The notes under the pieces: model-generated
Seen by the model: the letters and a program-made list of their open reading frames with translations, nothing else
Databases searched by the model: none
What the model was told of the DNA's origin: nothing
Position numbers and translations under genes: made by a program
Shown: piece after piece, positions 26,958 to 35,943 of the stretch
Layout: the number at the start of each line of letters is the position of its first letter
Position numbering within the stretch: the stretch's first letter is position 1
Origin: Planctomycetota bacterium
Lineage (GTDB): Bacteria > Planctomycetota > Phycisphaerae > UBA1845 > UTPLA1
DNA length: 64,000 nt
NCBI GenBank assembly: GCA_015654675.1
Contig: JAATGM010000024.1
Coordinates: 1-64,000 of the forward strand
Direction: 5' to 3'

Positions 26958-28715
26958 TCACGACGGCGCCCGCCGATCCCCATGCCCCGACGCCGGAACG
27001 CCCGGCTCGAGGATGTAAACCGCCAGTTTTCCGCTCCGGTTCAACTCCCACGGGTACGACGTCTCGATCAGGTCCGGCTGCTTCACAATCGCATCCGCCA
27101 ACCCGGCGTCACGCAGGTAACTAGGATAATCGTTGTAAGTCAACAGCACACGCGTCCGGCCCACGTCCGAGAAGAACTCCCGGAGCATCGCCTCCGACCA
27201 CAATCGCGGCATCGGCCGCTGCCGATCCATGTAAAATAAAGCCCCCGCCGCCGCCTTCCAATCCCGATAGATCGCCAGTGAATACGACCCCTCCGGCATG
27301 GCCGCCAGCCGGTCGCGCAGCGCCAGCGCAAACGGCTTCTCCGGGCTGAACCGATCCACCATCGGATACTGCAAACAGAAGAACCCACCCAGCACGATCG
27401 CCGCCGACAACGCCGCCCCCGCCATCCCGCCCATCACCGTCCGCGACCACCGCGTCAGCACAAAAGGCAACAGCGCCACCAGCCCGATCACCGGCGTCAG
27501 CCAGACCAGCTCCGACGGCGCCTCAAACTTGGTCATCCTCCGCACGATCGGCCATGCCAGCGGGCTGATCACCAGCAGCGCCGCCACGATGATAATCAAT
27601 AGATTCTGCAGCCGAACCGTCAGCCGCCGCGCCTTCTCATCCGCCGGCGCAAACAGGAACGCCGCCGACATGCACGCGCACAACGGCACGATCGGCAGGA
27701 TGTAATAATCCCGCCGCGACCCCGACAAAGTAAAAAACAGAAAGATGATCGCAAACGCCGTCATCGCCCAGCGCATGCCGCCATCGAGCGACCGCCAGCG
27801 CCGAACCGCATCAGCCATCGCCACGATCAGCAGCGGACTCCACGGCAGGAACAAAAACGGCACCGCCCAGAAATAGGTATGCCACCCACCCTTGTGATCA
27901 AACGCATCCGAGTACCGCGTAAAGTTTTCGCGATACACCATCATCAGCCCGCTCTGTTCATACGTTGCTGGCCGCTTCCAGTCTGCCAGCGCCAACGGCG
28001 CGGCAAACGCCGCCAGCCCGATCACGAGCGCCGCCGCATGCGACAACTTCAAATGCGACCGCCACCGCCCGCCGCGAATAATGTCCGCGAATACCGCCAG
28101 CGCCGGCACAACAAACGAAGCCAGCCCCTTCGTCTGCGCCCCCACCGCGCAAATCAGATAGAAAACCAGATACGTCCCGAACGAGCGCCTATCGCGCCGC
28201 GCCCAATACCACGCAATCGCCGCCGTCGTCGCCGCCAACTGCTCAACGTCCGCCATCCCCTGCCGCGAAAAAAATAAGAACCCATAGCACGTCAGCAACA
28301 ACCACCCCGCCGCCTGCCCCACCTGCTCCGACCACAACCGCCGCCCCAGCGAAATCGTCGCGCCCAGCGCGATCAACCCGCACACCGCCCCCGGTACGCG
28401 AACCACAAACTCATCCAGCCGCCCCAGCACCCGCGCCGCACCGACGATCAGCCAATACCCCAGCAGCGGCTTATCAAAATACGGCCCGCCATTAATCGTC
28501 GGATGCAGGTAATCCCCGCTCCGCATCATCTCCCGGCTGACCTCTCCCCACCGCGCCTCCGACTTCCAAAGCCCGCGCGCCCCCAACCCGCCAAACAGCA
28601 GCCCCACCGCGCAAGCCCAGAATACGATCGACCCCACTCGCCCCCCGCCCACCGCGCGAACCGCCGGCCGCGCCCCCGTGTCCATCGCCGACTGCTCGAC
28701 CGTCAGTTCCGTCAT
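26958..28715 (-). CDS. arnT: Lipid A L-Ara4N transferase-like GT39 enzyme (ArnT)
   Basis: About 585 residues. The ATG at 28715 overlaps the arnB stop (TGATG); a GTG one codon earlier is also possible. A first membrane helix (about 29-48) leads to the periplasmic loop [35 protein letters not shown], whose Glu and Asp-Lys-Pro match the catalytic first loop of ArnT/PMT enzymes. Around eleven further membrane segments and a C-terminal soluble domain follow. ArnT moves L-Ara4N from undecaprenyl phosphate to lipid A phosphates on the periplasmic side. The position between arnB and arnC supports the call over a generic GT39. Confidence 0.85.
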   Translation of the reverse strand: MTELTVEQSAMDTGARPAVRAVGGGRVGSIVFWACAVGLLFGGLGARGLWKSEARWGEVSREMMRSGDYLHPTINGGPYFDKPLLGYWLIVGAARVLGRLDEFVVRVPGAVCGLIALGATISLGRRLWSEQVGQAAGWLLLTCYGFLFFSRQGMADVEQLAATTAAIAWYWARRDRRSFGTYLVFYLICAVGAQTKGLASFVVPALAVFADIIRGGRWRSHLKLSHAAALVIGLAAFAAPLALADWKRPATYEQSGLMMVYRENFTRYSDAFDHKGGWHTYFWAVPFLFLPWSPLLIVAMADAVRRWRSLDGGMRWAMTAFAIIFLFFTLSGSRRDYYILPIVPLCACMSAAFLFAPADEKARRLTVRLQNLLIIIVAALLVISPLAWPIVRRMTKFEAPSELVWLTPVIGLVALLPFVLTRWSRTVMGGMAGAALSAAIVLGGFFCLQYPMVDRFSPEKPFALALRDRLAAMPEGSYSLAIYRDWKAAAGALFYMDRQRPMPRLWSEAMLREFFSDVGRTRVLLTYNDYPSYLRDAGLADAIVKQPDLIETSYPWELNRSGKLAVYILEPGVPASGHGDRRAPS

Positions 28716-29875
28716 CACGCCGCGCCCGTTAACACCTCTTTGATCGCCGCCACCACCTCATCCACATCGCCCTCCTTCATATCCGGGAACAGCGGCAGCG
28801 AGCAAATCCTATCCGAGTTCCACTCCGTGTTCGGCAGCGACCCGCGCCGAAAACCCATGACATCCGCGTAATACTTTTGCAAATGCGCGGCCACAAAGTG
28901 AATCCCCGACCCGATGTTCCGCTTCTTCAATTCCTCCATGAACTTCGCCCGGTCAATGCCGCGCTTCTCCGCGCACACCCGCACGATGAACAGATGCCAC
29001 GCATGCTTGAACGGATACTTCGGCTCTCCGAGCGGCATCACCTCATCTACGCCCGCCAGCTTCTCGCGATAGCGCATCGCCAATGCCCGCCGCCGCTCGT
29101 TCATCGCGTCCACCCGCGCCAGCTGCCTTACCCCCAGCACCGCCAGCATGTCCGGCAGGTTGTACTTGAACCCCGGCTGCATCACCTGCGCCTGAGGCGA
29201 CCGCCCCTGCATCTTCCGGTCAAACGCATCCACCCCCAGCCCGTGGAACTTCAGCCGCTTCACCTCATCCAGAAACGCCGCGTCGTCCGACACCACCATG
29301 CCGCCCTCCCCGGTGGTGATGTTCTTGATCGGATGAAACGAAAAAACGCTCGTCCCGCGCCGCCCGACGCGCTCCCCGCGATACTCCGTCCCGATCGAGT
29401 GCGCCGCGTCCTCGATCACCGCCACCCCCTTCGCCGCCGCCAGCTTCCGGATCGGCTCCATGTCCGCCGCCGCCCCCGCATAGTGCACCGGAATGATCGC
29501 CTTCGTCCGCGAAGTCACCGCCGCCTCGATCCGCTCCGGCGTCGCGATCAAGGTATCCTTGTCTACATCCACAAACACCGGCCGCGCCCCCGCCAGCACG
29601 ATCAGGTTCACCGTCGACACCCACGTCAGCGACGGCGTAATCACCTCGTCCCCCGGCCCGATCTTCAGCGCCGCCAGCGCAACGTGCATCCCGCCCGTCG
29701 CCGACATCACGGCCACCGCCCCGCCCTCATTGCCGACGTACTTCAGCAGGTTCGTTTCAAACTCCGCCGCCTTCGGCCCCGTCGTGATCCAGCCCGACCG
29801 CATCACCTCGCCGACCGCCGCCACGTCCTCATCCGTGATCGAAGGCCGCGAAAACGGCAGAAAATCCTTACGCAC
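28715..29875 (-). CDS. arnB: UDP-4-amino-4-deoxy-L-arabinose aminotransferase ArnB
   Basis: 386 residues of the DegT/DnrJ/EryC1 PLP-dependent aminotransferase family, following ArnB closely: FLPFSRPSITDEDV, SGWITTGPK, DEVITPSLTWVSTVN, IIPVHYAGAAADME, IEDAAHSIGT, and the PLP Lys184 in SFHPIKNITTGEGG. The C-terminal LPNTEWNSDRICSLPLFPDM is also characteristic. It converts UDP-Ara4O to UDP-Ara4N using glutamate. The gene order here is GT39-arnB-arnT-arnC-arnA, unlike the enterobacterial arnBCADTEF; no arnE/arnF flippase genes are seen. Confidence 0.95.
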   Translation of the reverse strand: MRKDFLPFSRPSITDEDVAAVGEVMRSGWITTGPKAAEFETNLLKYVGNEGGAVAVMSATGGMHVALAALKIGPGDEVITPSLTWVSTVNLIVLAGARPVFVDVDKDTLIATPERIEAAVTSRTKAIIPVHYAGAAADMEPIRKLAAAKGVAVIEDAAHSIGTEYRGERVGRRGTSVFSFHPIKNITTGEGGMVVSDDAAFLDEVKRLKFHGLGVDAFDRKMQGRSPQAQVMQPGFKYNLPDMLAVLGVRQLARVDAMNERRRALAMRYREKLAGVDEVMPLGEPKYPFKHAWHLFIVRVCAEKRGIDRAKFMEELKKRNIGSGIHFVAAHLQKYYADVMGFRRGSLPNTEWNSDRICSLPLFPDMKEGDVDEVVAAIKEVLTGAA

Positions 29876-29881
29876 GATTCA

Positions 29882-31567
29882 TTACTCCCGGGGTGTCACG
29901 GCCGTATCCGCCGTGCCTTGCCGCTTCTCAAACACAATCCACTCGTCCCCGCCGATCCGGCCGCGCACCCGCTCCTCCATCTGCCCGCGTACCTCGCCCG
30001 GAATCATCCGATACATCTCCTCGCGCGCCACAAAGTATGCACCACCCTCCGCCAACAGTCGATCCGTCGCATGAATGAAAAGCGGCGTCTCCGGCCGCTC
30101 CAGGTTCACCACAAACTTCATCTCCGCCTGATCCGGAAACACGCCATAAAATGCCAGCCGCCCCGGCCGCGCGCGCCGCAGCGCCTCGATCTTCGCCACC
30201 AGCGGCCCGGCCCGCTCGCGAGAAAACACCGCCGGCCCCGCCACACCCGCCATCACCAAGACAAACGCGACCGCTGCCGTCGCAAGCGAGAGCAAGTCTC
30301 GATCCCCCGTCCGTCGCCGCAGCCACTCACCGACAAATCCCACCACAGCCAGCCCAACCGCCGTCACCAGAAACGGCCCCTCCAGAGCCGGCGTCATCCG
30401 CCCGCGAATCAAATACACTACGACGGCCCCAACCGCCGCCGCCCACGGCACAACCCGACACAAGCGCACCACCACGTCGCGCGATCGGCGCAAAACCTCC
30501 CCCGCATTCACCGCCACGATCGCGTACGCCGCGATCAGCGCCGCCGCCGGCGCGATCGGCAGCACATACCGCACCGCCTTCTTGCTCGGAATCGACATCC
30601 CCGCCAAAACCACCACCACCCACGCCGCCAGGCAAGCCAGCAGCAACCCATCCGCCCCTTCGCGCCGCACCGCCCGCCGCCAGCAAGCAACAACAACCAC
30701 TACCGCGATCGGATAACTCAGCGCATAAGTCCCCAAACACCCAAACCAATATTCCAGCGCACTGCTCGACCGCGACCGCGCGATCCCCTCACCCACCCGC
30801 CCCGCCGCCTGAAGCTCGATCACGTCGCGAACGAATTCCTTCCCGCCTTGCTGCTGTGCAGCCCACAACAACCCCGCCACGCACAACCCGCCCACGGCGG
30901 CCATGACACACGAAGCAATCCCCAGCATCCGCCACTCGCCGCGCACCAGGTAGTAAGTCCCCACCACCGCCGCCGGCACCACCAACCCAATCGGCCCGCG
31001 ACAAGCAAACCCAAACACCAGCAGCACCACCACCCACCACAACCGGCCGCGTCGCTTCAACACGTTCGCCGAATAGCAAACATAAAAGCACCCGACAGCC
31101 GCCAGCGCCGTAAACTGATCCGGCGAAATCGACCGAGCCGAAAACAAAAACCCATAAGTAAGAAAAAGCATGAGCGCAGCCGCAATCCCCCACCGTCGCG
31201 ACCGCAAAGCCCCGATCCAATAGGTAACCACCAGAATCAGCGATGAAGCAATCGACGTAGGCAACACCGCCGCCAAAGGCGAAACCCGCCCCACCCCGCG
31301 CGCAATCAACCAGATGAAAAAAGTAGGCAACCCCGGATAATCCCCATAAGGCCGCCCATACAAAGTAGGAAACCAGCTCGGCCCGTCGCGCAACATATTC
31401 TGCGCAAACACCGCAAACCGAGTCTGAAACGCAATAAACTCCGGCGAAAGCCCCGCACAGAATGCGACCATCCCGATCGCAAAGATCACCAGCGAATCCA
31501 GAACCCCACCGCCACGCCGTTGAGCGTCGTCCCCCGCCATCCACTCGGAACCACCGGCCACCGACAA
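29882..31567 (-). CDS. GT39-family membrane glycosyltransferase, second copy at the arn operon
   Basis: 561 residues, about eleven to twelve membrane segments. The first loop RFAVFAQNMLRDGPSWFPTLYGRPYGDYPGLPTFFIW matches the ArnT/PMT first-loop plan (basic start, then a YxDYPGLPTF-like element). It is followed six bases later by arnB, so it is probably the first gene of the arn operon. It may use another undecaprenyl-phosphate sugar, or act on another acceptor than ArnT; the sequence does not decide. The ORF start at 31567 may be slightly upstream of the true start, since the first 25 residues (GGSEWMAGDDAQRRGG) are not hydrophobic. Confidence 0.78.
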   Translation of the reverse strand: MSVAGGSEWMAGDDAQRRGGGVLDSLVIFAIGMVAFCAGLSPEFIAFQTRFAVFAQNMLRDGPSWFPTLYGRPYGDYPGLPTFFIWLIARGVGRVSPLAAVLPTSIASSLILVVTYWIGALRSRRWGIAAALMLFLTYGFLFSARSISPDQFTALAAVGCFYVCYSANVLKRRGRLWWVVVLLVFGFACRGPIGLVVPAAVVGTYYLVRGEWRMLGIASCVMAAVGGLCVAGLLWAAQQQGGKEFVRDVIELQAAGRVGEGIARSRSSSALEYWFGCLGTYALSYPIAVVVVVACWRRAVRREGADGLLLACLAAWVVVVLAGMSIPSKKAVRYVLPIAPAAALIAAYAIVAVNAGEVLRRSRDVVVRLCRVVPWAAAVGAVVVYLIRGRMTPALEGPFLVTAVGLAVVGFVGEWLRRRTGDRDLLSLATAAVAFVLVMAGVAGPAVFSRERAGPLVAKIEALRRARPGRLAFYGVFPDQAEMKFVVNLERPETPLFIHATDRLLAEGGAYFVAREEMYRMIPGEVRGQMEERVRGRIGGDEWIVFEKRQGTADTAVTPRE

Positions 31568-31689
31568 CGCGCGCCACCCTCAAACCAGCCGAATCCTACA
31601 CGATCAACCAACCAGCGCGCCGTTTACCATTGAATCGCCCCGACAACTCGTCTAGCATATTGTCGCGCCTCACTCTCCCGCCCAACGCC

Positions 31690-31709
31690 TCGCAGGAGTA
31701 CCACCATTG
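31690..31709 (+). promoter_or_regulatory. Shine-Dalgarno sequence deciding a TTG start
   Basis: CAGGAG at about 31691-31696, eight to ten bases before TTG at 31707, favours TTG as start codon of the following gene over the ATG at 31731, which has no such signal. Confidence 0.55.
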
Positions 31710-33539
31710 ATCTCGCGCGCCACTACAACAATGGTCACCATCGCCATATTTCTCGCCGCCGCCGGCCTAGTCAATGGACAACCTTGCCAGCCCACCTGGG
31801 GCCTCGAAATCCTTCCGCCAACCGGCGGTCTCGCCGGTGGGATCGGTGCCGAACGCGTCTACGCTCAGGCGGCCTACAACGATGGCTCTGGGCCGGCCCT
31901 CTATGTCGGCGGCGCTTTCGGCACCGCCGGACCCGCCCATATCCCTTTCCTGGCTCGCTGGAACGGTTCGGAGTTCTCAGCCGTTGGCTCCGGCGTGTCG
32001 AGTATCGTCACTTCCCTGTGCACCTTCGACGACGGCTCAGGACCAGCTCTATACGCGGGCGGAAACTTCTTCACTGCGGGTGGTATCCCCGCCCGCTGCA
32101 TCGCCCGCTGGAACGGTGCCGCCTGGTCCGCGCTCGGAAGCGGGATTGGCAATACCAACGCTGACGTCGTCTGGGCACTCGAACCATTCGACGACGGCAC
32201 CGGCCCCGCCCTCTACGCCGCTGGTTCGTTCGCTGTCGCGGGCGGCCGGCCCGCTCGCAACATTGCCCGATGGAATGGGAAGCTTTGGTCTGCAGTCGAC
32301 AATGGAACTGACGATGTCATCTATAGACTCAAGTCCTTTGCCGACACGAACGGCGCATTCCTCTATGCCGCTGGCCGATTTTTCTCTGCCGGCGTCATCG
32401 ACGCCCGCGCGCTGGCCCGCTGGAACGGTAAGGCCTGGTCCGCTGTCGGCTCCGGCCTCACCTTCCCTACTGAAGACGGCTGCACAGGAATGGGGATCTT
32501 CGACGATGGTGTAGGCGCATCGCTCTACGTGAGTGGCGCGTTCATAGCCGCCGGCGGCGTCCCCACGCAACACATCGCCCGGTGGAATGGCTCCACCTGG
32601 TCCGCAGTCGGCGGCGGTCTTGACGGTGTCGCGTGGGATTTGACGGGCTTCGACGACGGCTCCGGCACGGCCCTCTATGCCGGCGGCTTCTTTAGCGGCG
32701 CGGGCGGCTCCGCCGCCTCGAACATTGCCAGATGGGACGGCCACGCCTGGCGCCCCATCGGCACTGGGGTCGAACTCGATCCCAGCGACCCAGATATATA
32801 TCAGACAGTCGTGTTTTCGCTGCAGCCTCTTAACGACGGCGACGGGCTCGGCCTTTTCCTTGGCGGGCATTTCATCACCATCGACGCTTACCCATTTCAT
32901 AACATCGCCAAGCTTCTTTACCCCGCTCCCGATTCACCCACGATCGTCAATGCAACGGGCGGCGTCCTCACTTTCTGCGCCCCATCCCCAGTTGTCCTCT
33001 CAGTCACCGCGGTCGGCACTCCCCCGATCACCTATCAATGGCGAAAAAACTCCGGAAACCTCACAGACGGCCCGGGTATCTCCGGCGCAACCACGCCGCA
33101 ACTCACGCTGACAAACCTCGCGCCGAACGCAGAAGGCACCTACGATTGCGTCGTCGCCGATGCCCTCTGTCAGGTCACTTCGCGCCCCGCCTACGTCTCA
33201 GTCACAACCTCAACGCCAGTGATCACTCAACAGCCGGCCAGCCAGGTCGTGCACGCGGGTGCTCAGGTGGCACTCATCATTGCGGGAGGTTTTGGTCCGC
33301 AGAATACATATCAGTGGCGAAAAAATGGCGCGCCGGTCCCGCCGTCCGTCCGAGTCTGGGGCACCGACTCGACCTACCTGTCAATTTCCGATGCAAGAGT
33401 CTCCGACGCCGGCCTCTACGACTGCGTCATCACCAACGCCTGCGGCAGCACCACCAGCAACCCCGCCCGCCTCACCGTACTGGGAACCGTCTCACCACCC
33501 GGAAAGCCCGCCGGCCCCCTCCCCGCCAACCCCGGCTGA
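31707..33539 (+). CDS. Secreted WNG-repeat protein with two C-terminal Ig-like domains (copy 3)
   Basis: 610 residues from a TTG start; a later ATG at 31731 would still keep the signal peptide (TIAIFLAAAGLVNGQ). The repeats have the core FDDGSGPALYAGGNFFTAGGI, ARCIARWNG and AWSALGSG. Two Ig-like domains follow, at about 410-495 (YQWRKNSGN, EGTYDCVV) and 500-590 (YQWRKNGAPV, DAGLYDCVITNACG). The end is SPPGKPAGPLPANPG. The blades add an FDDG(S/T)GxALY element, also seen once near the N-terminus of copy 2. A divergent promoter region of about 140 bases is shared with the GT39/arn operon. Confidence 0.75.
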   Translation: MISRATTTMVTIAIFLAAAGLVNGQPCQPTWGLEILPPTGGLAGGIGAERVYAQAAYNDGSGPALYVGGAFGTAGPAHIPFLARWNGSEFSAVGSGVSSIVTSLCTFDDGSGPALYAGGNFFTAGGIPARCIARWNGAAWSALGSGIGNTNADVVWALEPFDDGTGPALYAAGSFAVAGGRPARNIARWNGKLWSAVDNGTDDVIYRLKSFADTNGAFLYAAGRFFSAGVIDARALARWNGKAWSAVGSGLTFPTEDGCTGMGIFDDGVGASLYVSGAFIAAGGVPTQHIARWNGSTWSAVGGGLDGVAWDLTGFDDGSGTALYAGGFFSGAGGSAASNIARWDGHAWRPIGTGVELDPSDPDIYQTVVFSLQPLNDGDGLGLFLGGHFITIDAYPFHNIAKLLYPAPDSPTIVNATGGVLTFCAPSPVVLSVTAVGTPPITYQWRKNSGNLTDGPGISGATTPQLTLTNLAPNAEGTYDCVVADALCQVTSRPAYVSVTTSTPVITQQPASQVVHAGAQVALIIAGGFGPQNTYQWRKNGAPVPPSVRVWGTDSTYLSISDARVSDAGLYDCVITNACGSTTSNPARLTVLGTVSPPGKPAGPLPANPG

Positions 33540-33657
33540 GCGACTCTCGACTCCCGGATTCCAAGATCGCAATCCACCCTTAACACAACCGACCCGACAC
33601 TGAATTGATCCAATCGGCGGCAGCTTTTTCCTATTCCAGACCAAAGAGCAATCTCCT

Positions 33658-33663
33658 TATAAT
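33658..33663 (+). promoter_or_regulatory. Probable -10 element (TATAAT)
   Basis: A perfect TATAAT, rare in this GC-rich DNA, 105 bases upstream of the start of the Ig/HAF protein gene. The -35 region 17-18 bases upstream (TCCAGA) is a poor match, so the assignment rests mainly on the -10 hexamer. Confidence 0.4.
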
Positions 33664-33768
33664 CACGATTACCAGGAGGGAACTAATCCGCGACCGCACG
33701 CCATGCACCGGGCGACAACGCGGACCCCAGCCGCTCAAGCAAAGAAAAACCGCTGAAAAGGAGAAGCC

Positions 33769-35229
33769 ATGAACCGCACCACGCTCACGGTCCTAGTTGT
33801 CCTCCTCGCCACCGCCCTTCCCGCACTCGGCGGTAGCCCATGCACCGCCCCCGTCATTACCCAGCAGCCCGCCTCGACCAGCGCCTGCGTCGGCGGCACC
33901 GCCGTCCTCACCGTCAGCGTCACCGGCCCCGGACCCTTTACCTACCAGTGGTACAAACACACGATCGACTTCCTCAGTCTTCCCGTCATCACGCCCCTGA
34001 CCGACGACGCCCACCGCACCGGCACACAAACGCCGACGCTCACCATTAACCCCGCTGGCCCCGCCGACGCCGGCGGCTATACGGTCCATGTCTCGCCAGT
34101 TTGCAACAGTAGTCTCGTTACCGGAACTCAAACCCGCGTGCTCAGTGTCGGCCAAGCGTCGATCAACTGCCCCTCGTCGCCATTCTCCACCTGTTTCTCA
34201 GGCCTCGGTTTCCTCCATAACAACACCTCCGGGTTCCCGGTCCCCGCGCCGGCCAGCCGCGCATTCGGAATCTCCGCCGACGGCGCGACCGTCGTCGGCA
34301 ATGCCAGCGTCGACTTTGAAACCTCCGATGGCTCGCCCCAGGCCTTCCGCTGGACTCGCGGCGATTGCGCCATCGAGTGCCTCAACCCGCTCTCTCAGAC
34401 CAGCATCTGGCGCGCCGGCGCTCGGTGCGCCTCGGCCGACGGTTCGATCCTCGGCGGCCAGAGTGAAGACTTCCCCACCGAGCCGTCGGGAGTGCGCTGG
34501 ACCGGAACGACAAGTGTCCACGACATCGGACTCCCCTTGCCCTTCGGCGAAACACAGAGCTCTACGACCGCCGTCTCCGCCGATGGCGCCGTGATGGCCG
34601 GGTACTCCGCCACCTCTCAAGAGCAACGCGCTTGGCGTTGGATCGCCGCCACCGGTCCCGTCGCACTCGATCCAACCCCCGGAATCACCCAGCGCAGTGC
34701 AGCCACCGGTATCTCCGCCGACGGCTCCATCATTGTCGGCGTCAAATCCAATCAAGCCATGCGCTGGACCAGCGCCACCGGCATGGTCGGCATCGGCTTC
34801 CTCGCCGGCGGCTCCATCAATAGTCAGGCCAACGCGATTTCCGGCGACGGCTCAGTCATCGTCGGCTTCAGCTCGAGCTCCCTCGCCCCCAACGGCGAAG
34901 CATTCCGTTGGAAGGCAAACACCATGACCGGCCTCGGCCTGCTATCTGGCTTCACCACCAGCTCCGCCAACGCCGTCTCCGCCAACGGCAACATCATCGT
35001 TGGCGATTGCGGTGGCGGAGTTGCCTTCATCTGGGACTCCAAGTCTGGTATGCGCAACCTTCAAACCGTCTTGACCAACAACTTTGGCCTGAACCTCACC
35101 GGATGGACCCTCAAATCCGCCACCGGCATCTCCGCCGACGGAAAAACCATCGTCGGCTACGGCACCAACCCCAACGGCAGAACCGAGGCCTGGATCGCCA
35201 GTTTGGGCGCCATCAGCAAGGCCCCCTAG
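33769..35229 (+). CDS. Secreted Ig-like/HAF-repeat protein
   Basis: 486 residues. A signal peptide (about 1-21, LTVLVVLLATALPALG) precedes one N-terminal Ig-like domain (APVITQQPASTSACVGGTAVLTV, FTYQWYK, LTINPAGPADAGGYTV). Seven or so HAF-type repeats follow from about residue 160, each with the pattern GISADGATVVGNAS and AFRWT, ending in GISADGKTIVGYGTNPNG and AWIASLG. HAF repeats are found in secreted proteins of unknown function and probably form a beta-propeller. Unlike the HAF protein at 35944, this one has no PEP-CTERM tail. AAAAGGAGAAG precedes the ATG. Confidence 0.8.
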   Translation: MNRTTLTVLVVLLATALPALGGSPCTAPVITQQPASTSACVGGTAVLTVSVTGPGPFTYQWYKHTIDFLSLPVITPLTDDAHRTGTQTPTLTINPAGPADAGGYTVHVSPVCNSSLVTGTQTRVLSVGQASINCPSSPFSTCFSGLGFLHNNTSGFPVPAPASRAFGISADGATVVGNASVDFETSDGSPQAFRWTRGDCAIECLNPLSQTSIWRAGARCASADGSILGGQSEDFPTEPSGVRWTGTTSVHDIGLPLPFGETQSSTTAVSADGAVMAGYSATSQEQRAWRWIAATGPVALDPTPGITQRSAATGISADGSIIVGVKSNQAMRWTSATGMVGIGFLAGGSINSQANAISGDGSVIVGFSSSSLAPNGEAFRWKANTMTGLGLLSGFTTSSANAVSANGNIIVGDCGGGVAFIWDSKSGMRNLQTVLTNNFGLNLTGWTLKSATGISADGKTIVGYGTNPNGRTEAWIASLGAISKAP

Positions 35230-35389
35230 ACGCGACCGTAAACTCGAAGCACTTCATAGCAGGCACGGCGGTGGATCACGAGATCAATCGCACGATCGGA
35301 GCCCCGCGCTCCCATAACCAAAGCCGCTCGATCTGCCCCGCCAACTTTCCGTTCCAGATTCCGCCCCGCACGTGCCTACAATAAGGATA

Positions 35390-35794
35390 ATGGCTGACCG
35401 ACCCGCCTACTGGATTCGCCAAGCCCTCAAAAACCTCGACTACGCCGCCGATTCCGCCAACACCGGCCAGCACGACTCCGCCTGCTTCGCCGCCCAGCAG
35501 GCCGCCGAACTCGCCGTCAAAGCCGTTCACGAGCGCCTCGGCCACCCTCACGGACGCCCCACCGACCCTCACGACGTCTGGGATCTGCTCCGAGAGTTAC
35601 CCCCGCGTATCGCCGTGCCGCATCCCATCTACGACGCCGCCCGAACCGTCGACCACCTACACCTCGCCGTCCGCTGCCACAAGCCGGACGCCCCCGAATG
35701 GGAAGCCGACCTCAGCGACGAAGACAGCGAAAACGCCATCCGCTGCGCCGAGTCCATCATAGACTTCTGCAAAACCGCCTCCGGCGTCCGCTAG
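35390..35794 (+). CDS. HEPN-domain protein
   Basis: 134 residues from the ATG at 35390; a GTG 18 bases upstream is also possible. The sequence YWIRQALKNLDYAADSANTGQHDSACFAAQQAAELAVKAVHERLG, then HDVWDLLRELP and later ENAIRCAESIIDF, matches the HEPN family (PF05168). A candidate RNase motif R(x5)H lies in AARTVDHLH (around residue 84). HEPN genes commonly sit next to an MNT nucleotidyltransferase gene as toxin-antitoxin pairs; none is adjacent here. It may be a solitary HEPN protein or the remnant of a pair. Confidence 0.75.
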   Translation: MADRPAYWIRQALKNLDYAADSANTGQHDSACFAAQQAAELAVKAVHERLGHPHGRPTDPHDVWDLLRELPPRIAVPHPIYDAARTVDHLHLAVRCHKPDAPEWEADLSDEDSENAIRCAESIIDFCKTASGVR

Positions 35795-35843
35795 AAAATG
35801 ACGGCGTGCCCCGAAGGACAAACTCTGCTATATAAATGGATAT

Positions 35844-35875
35844 ATTGGATATTATGTATTACCAATTATCAATGA
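35844..35875. repeat. AT-rich 7-nt repeat array (ATTNNNN family)
   Basis: Units ATTGGAT, ATTATGT, ATTACCA, ATTATCA, then ATGATCG. It lies between convergent genes (HEPN and HAF/PEP-CTERM). Confidence 0.82.
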
Positions 35876-35943
35876 TCGACCGCCACCCGCGTAACGAATC
35901 GGCGATCGCAGTCCCCAACTCGGAAGCCGCCCGCCCCCTCCAA

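Noticed and set aside
28877-31246. 789-aa open frame on the plus strand
   Set aside because: Antisense to arnB and the GT39 gene, with Arg/Pro/His composition and no signal or motif.
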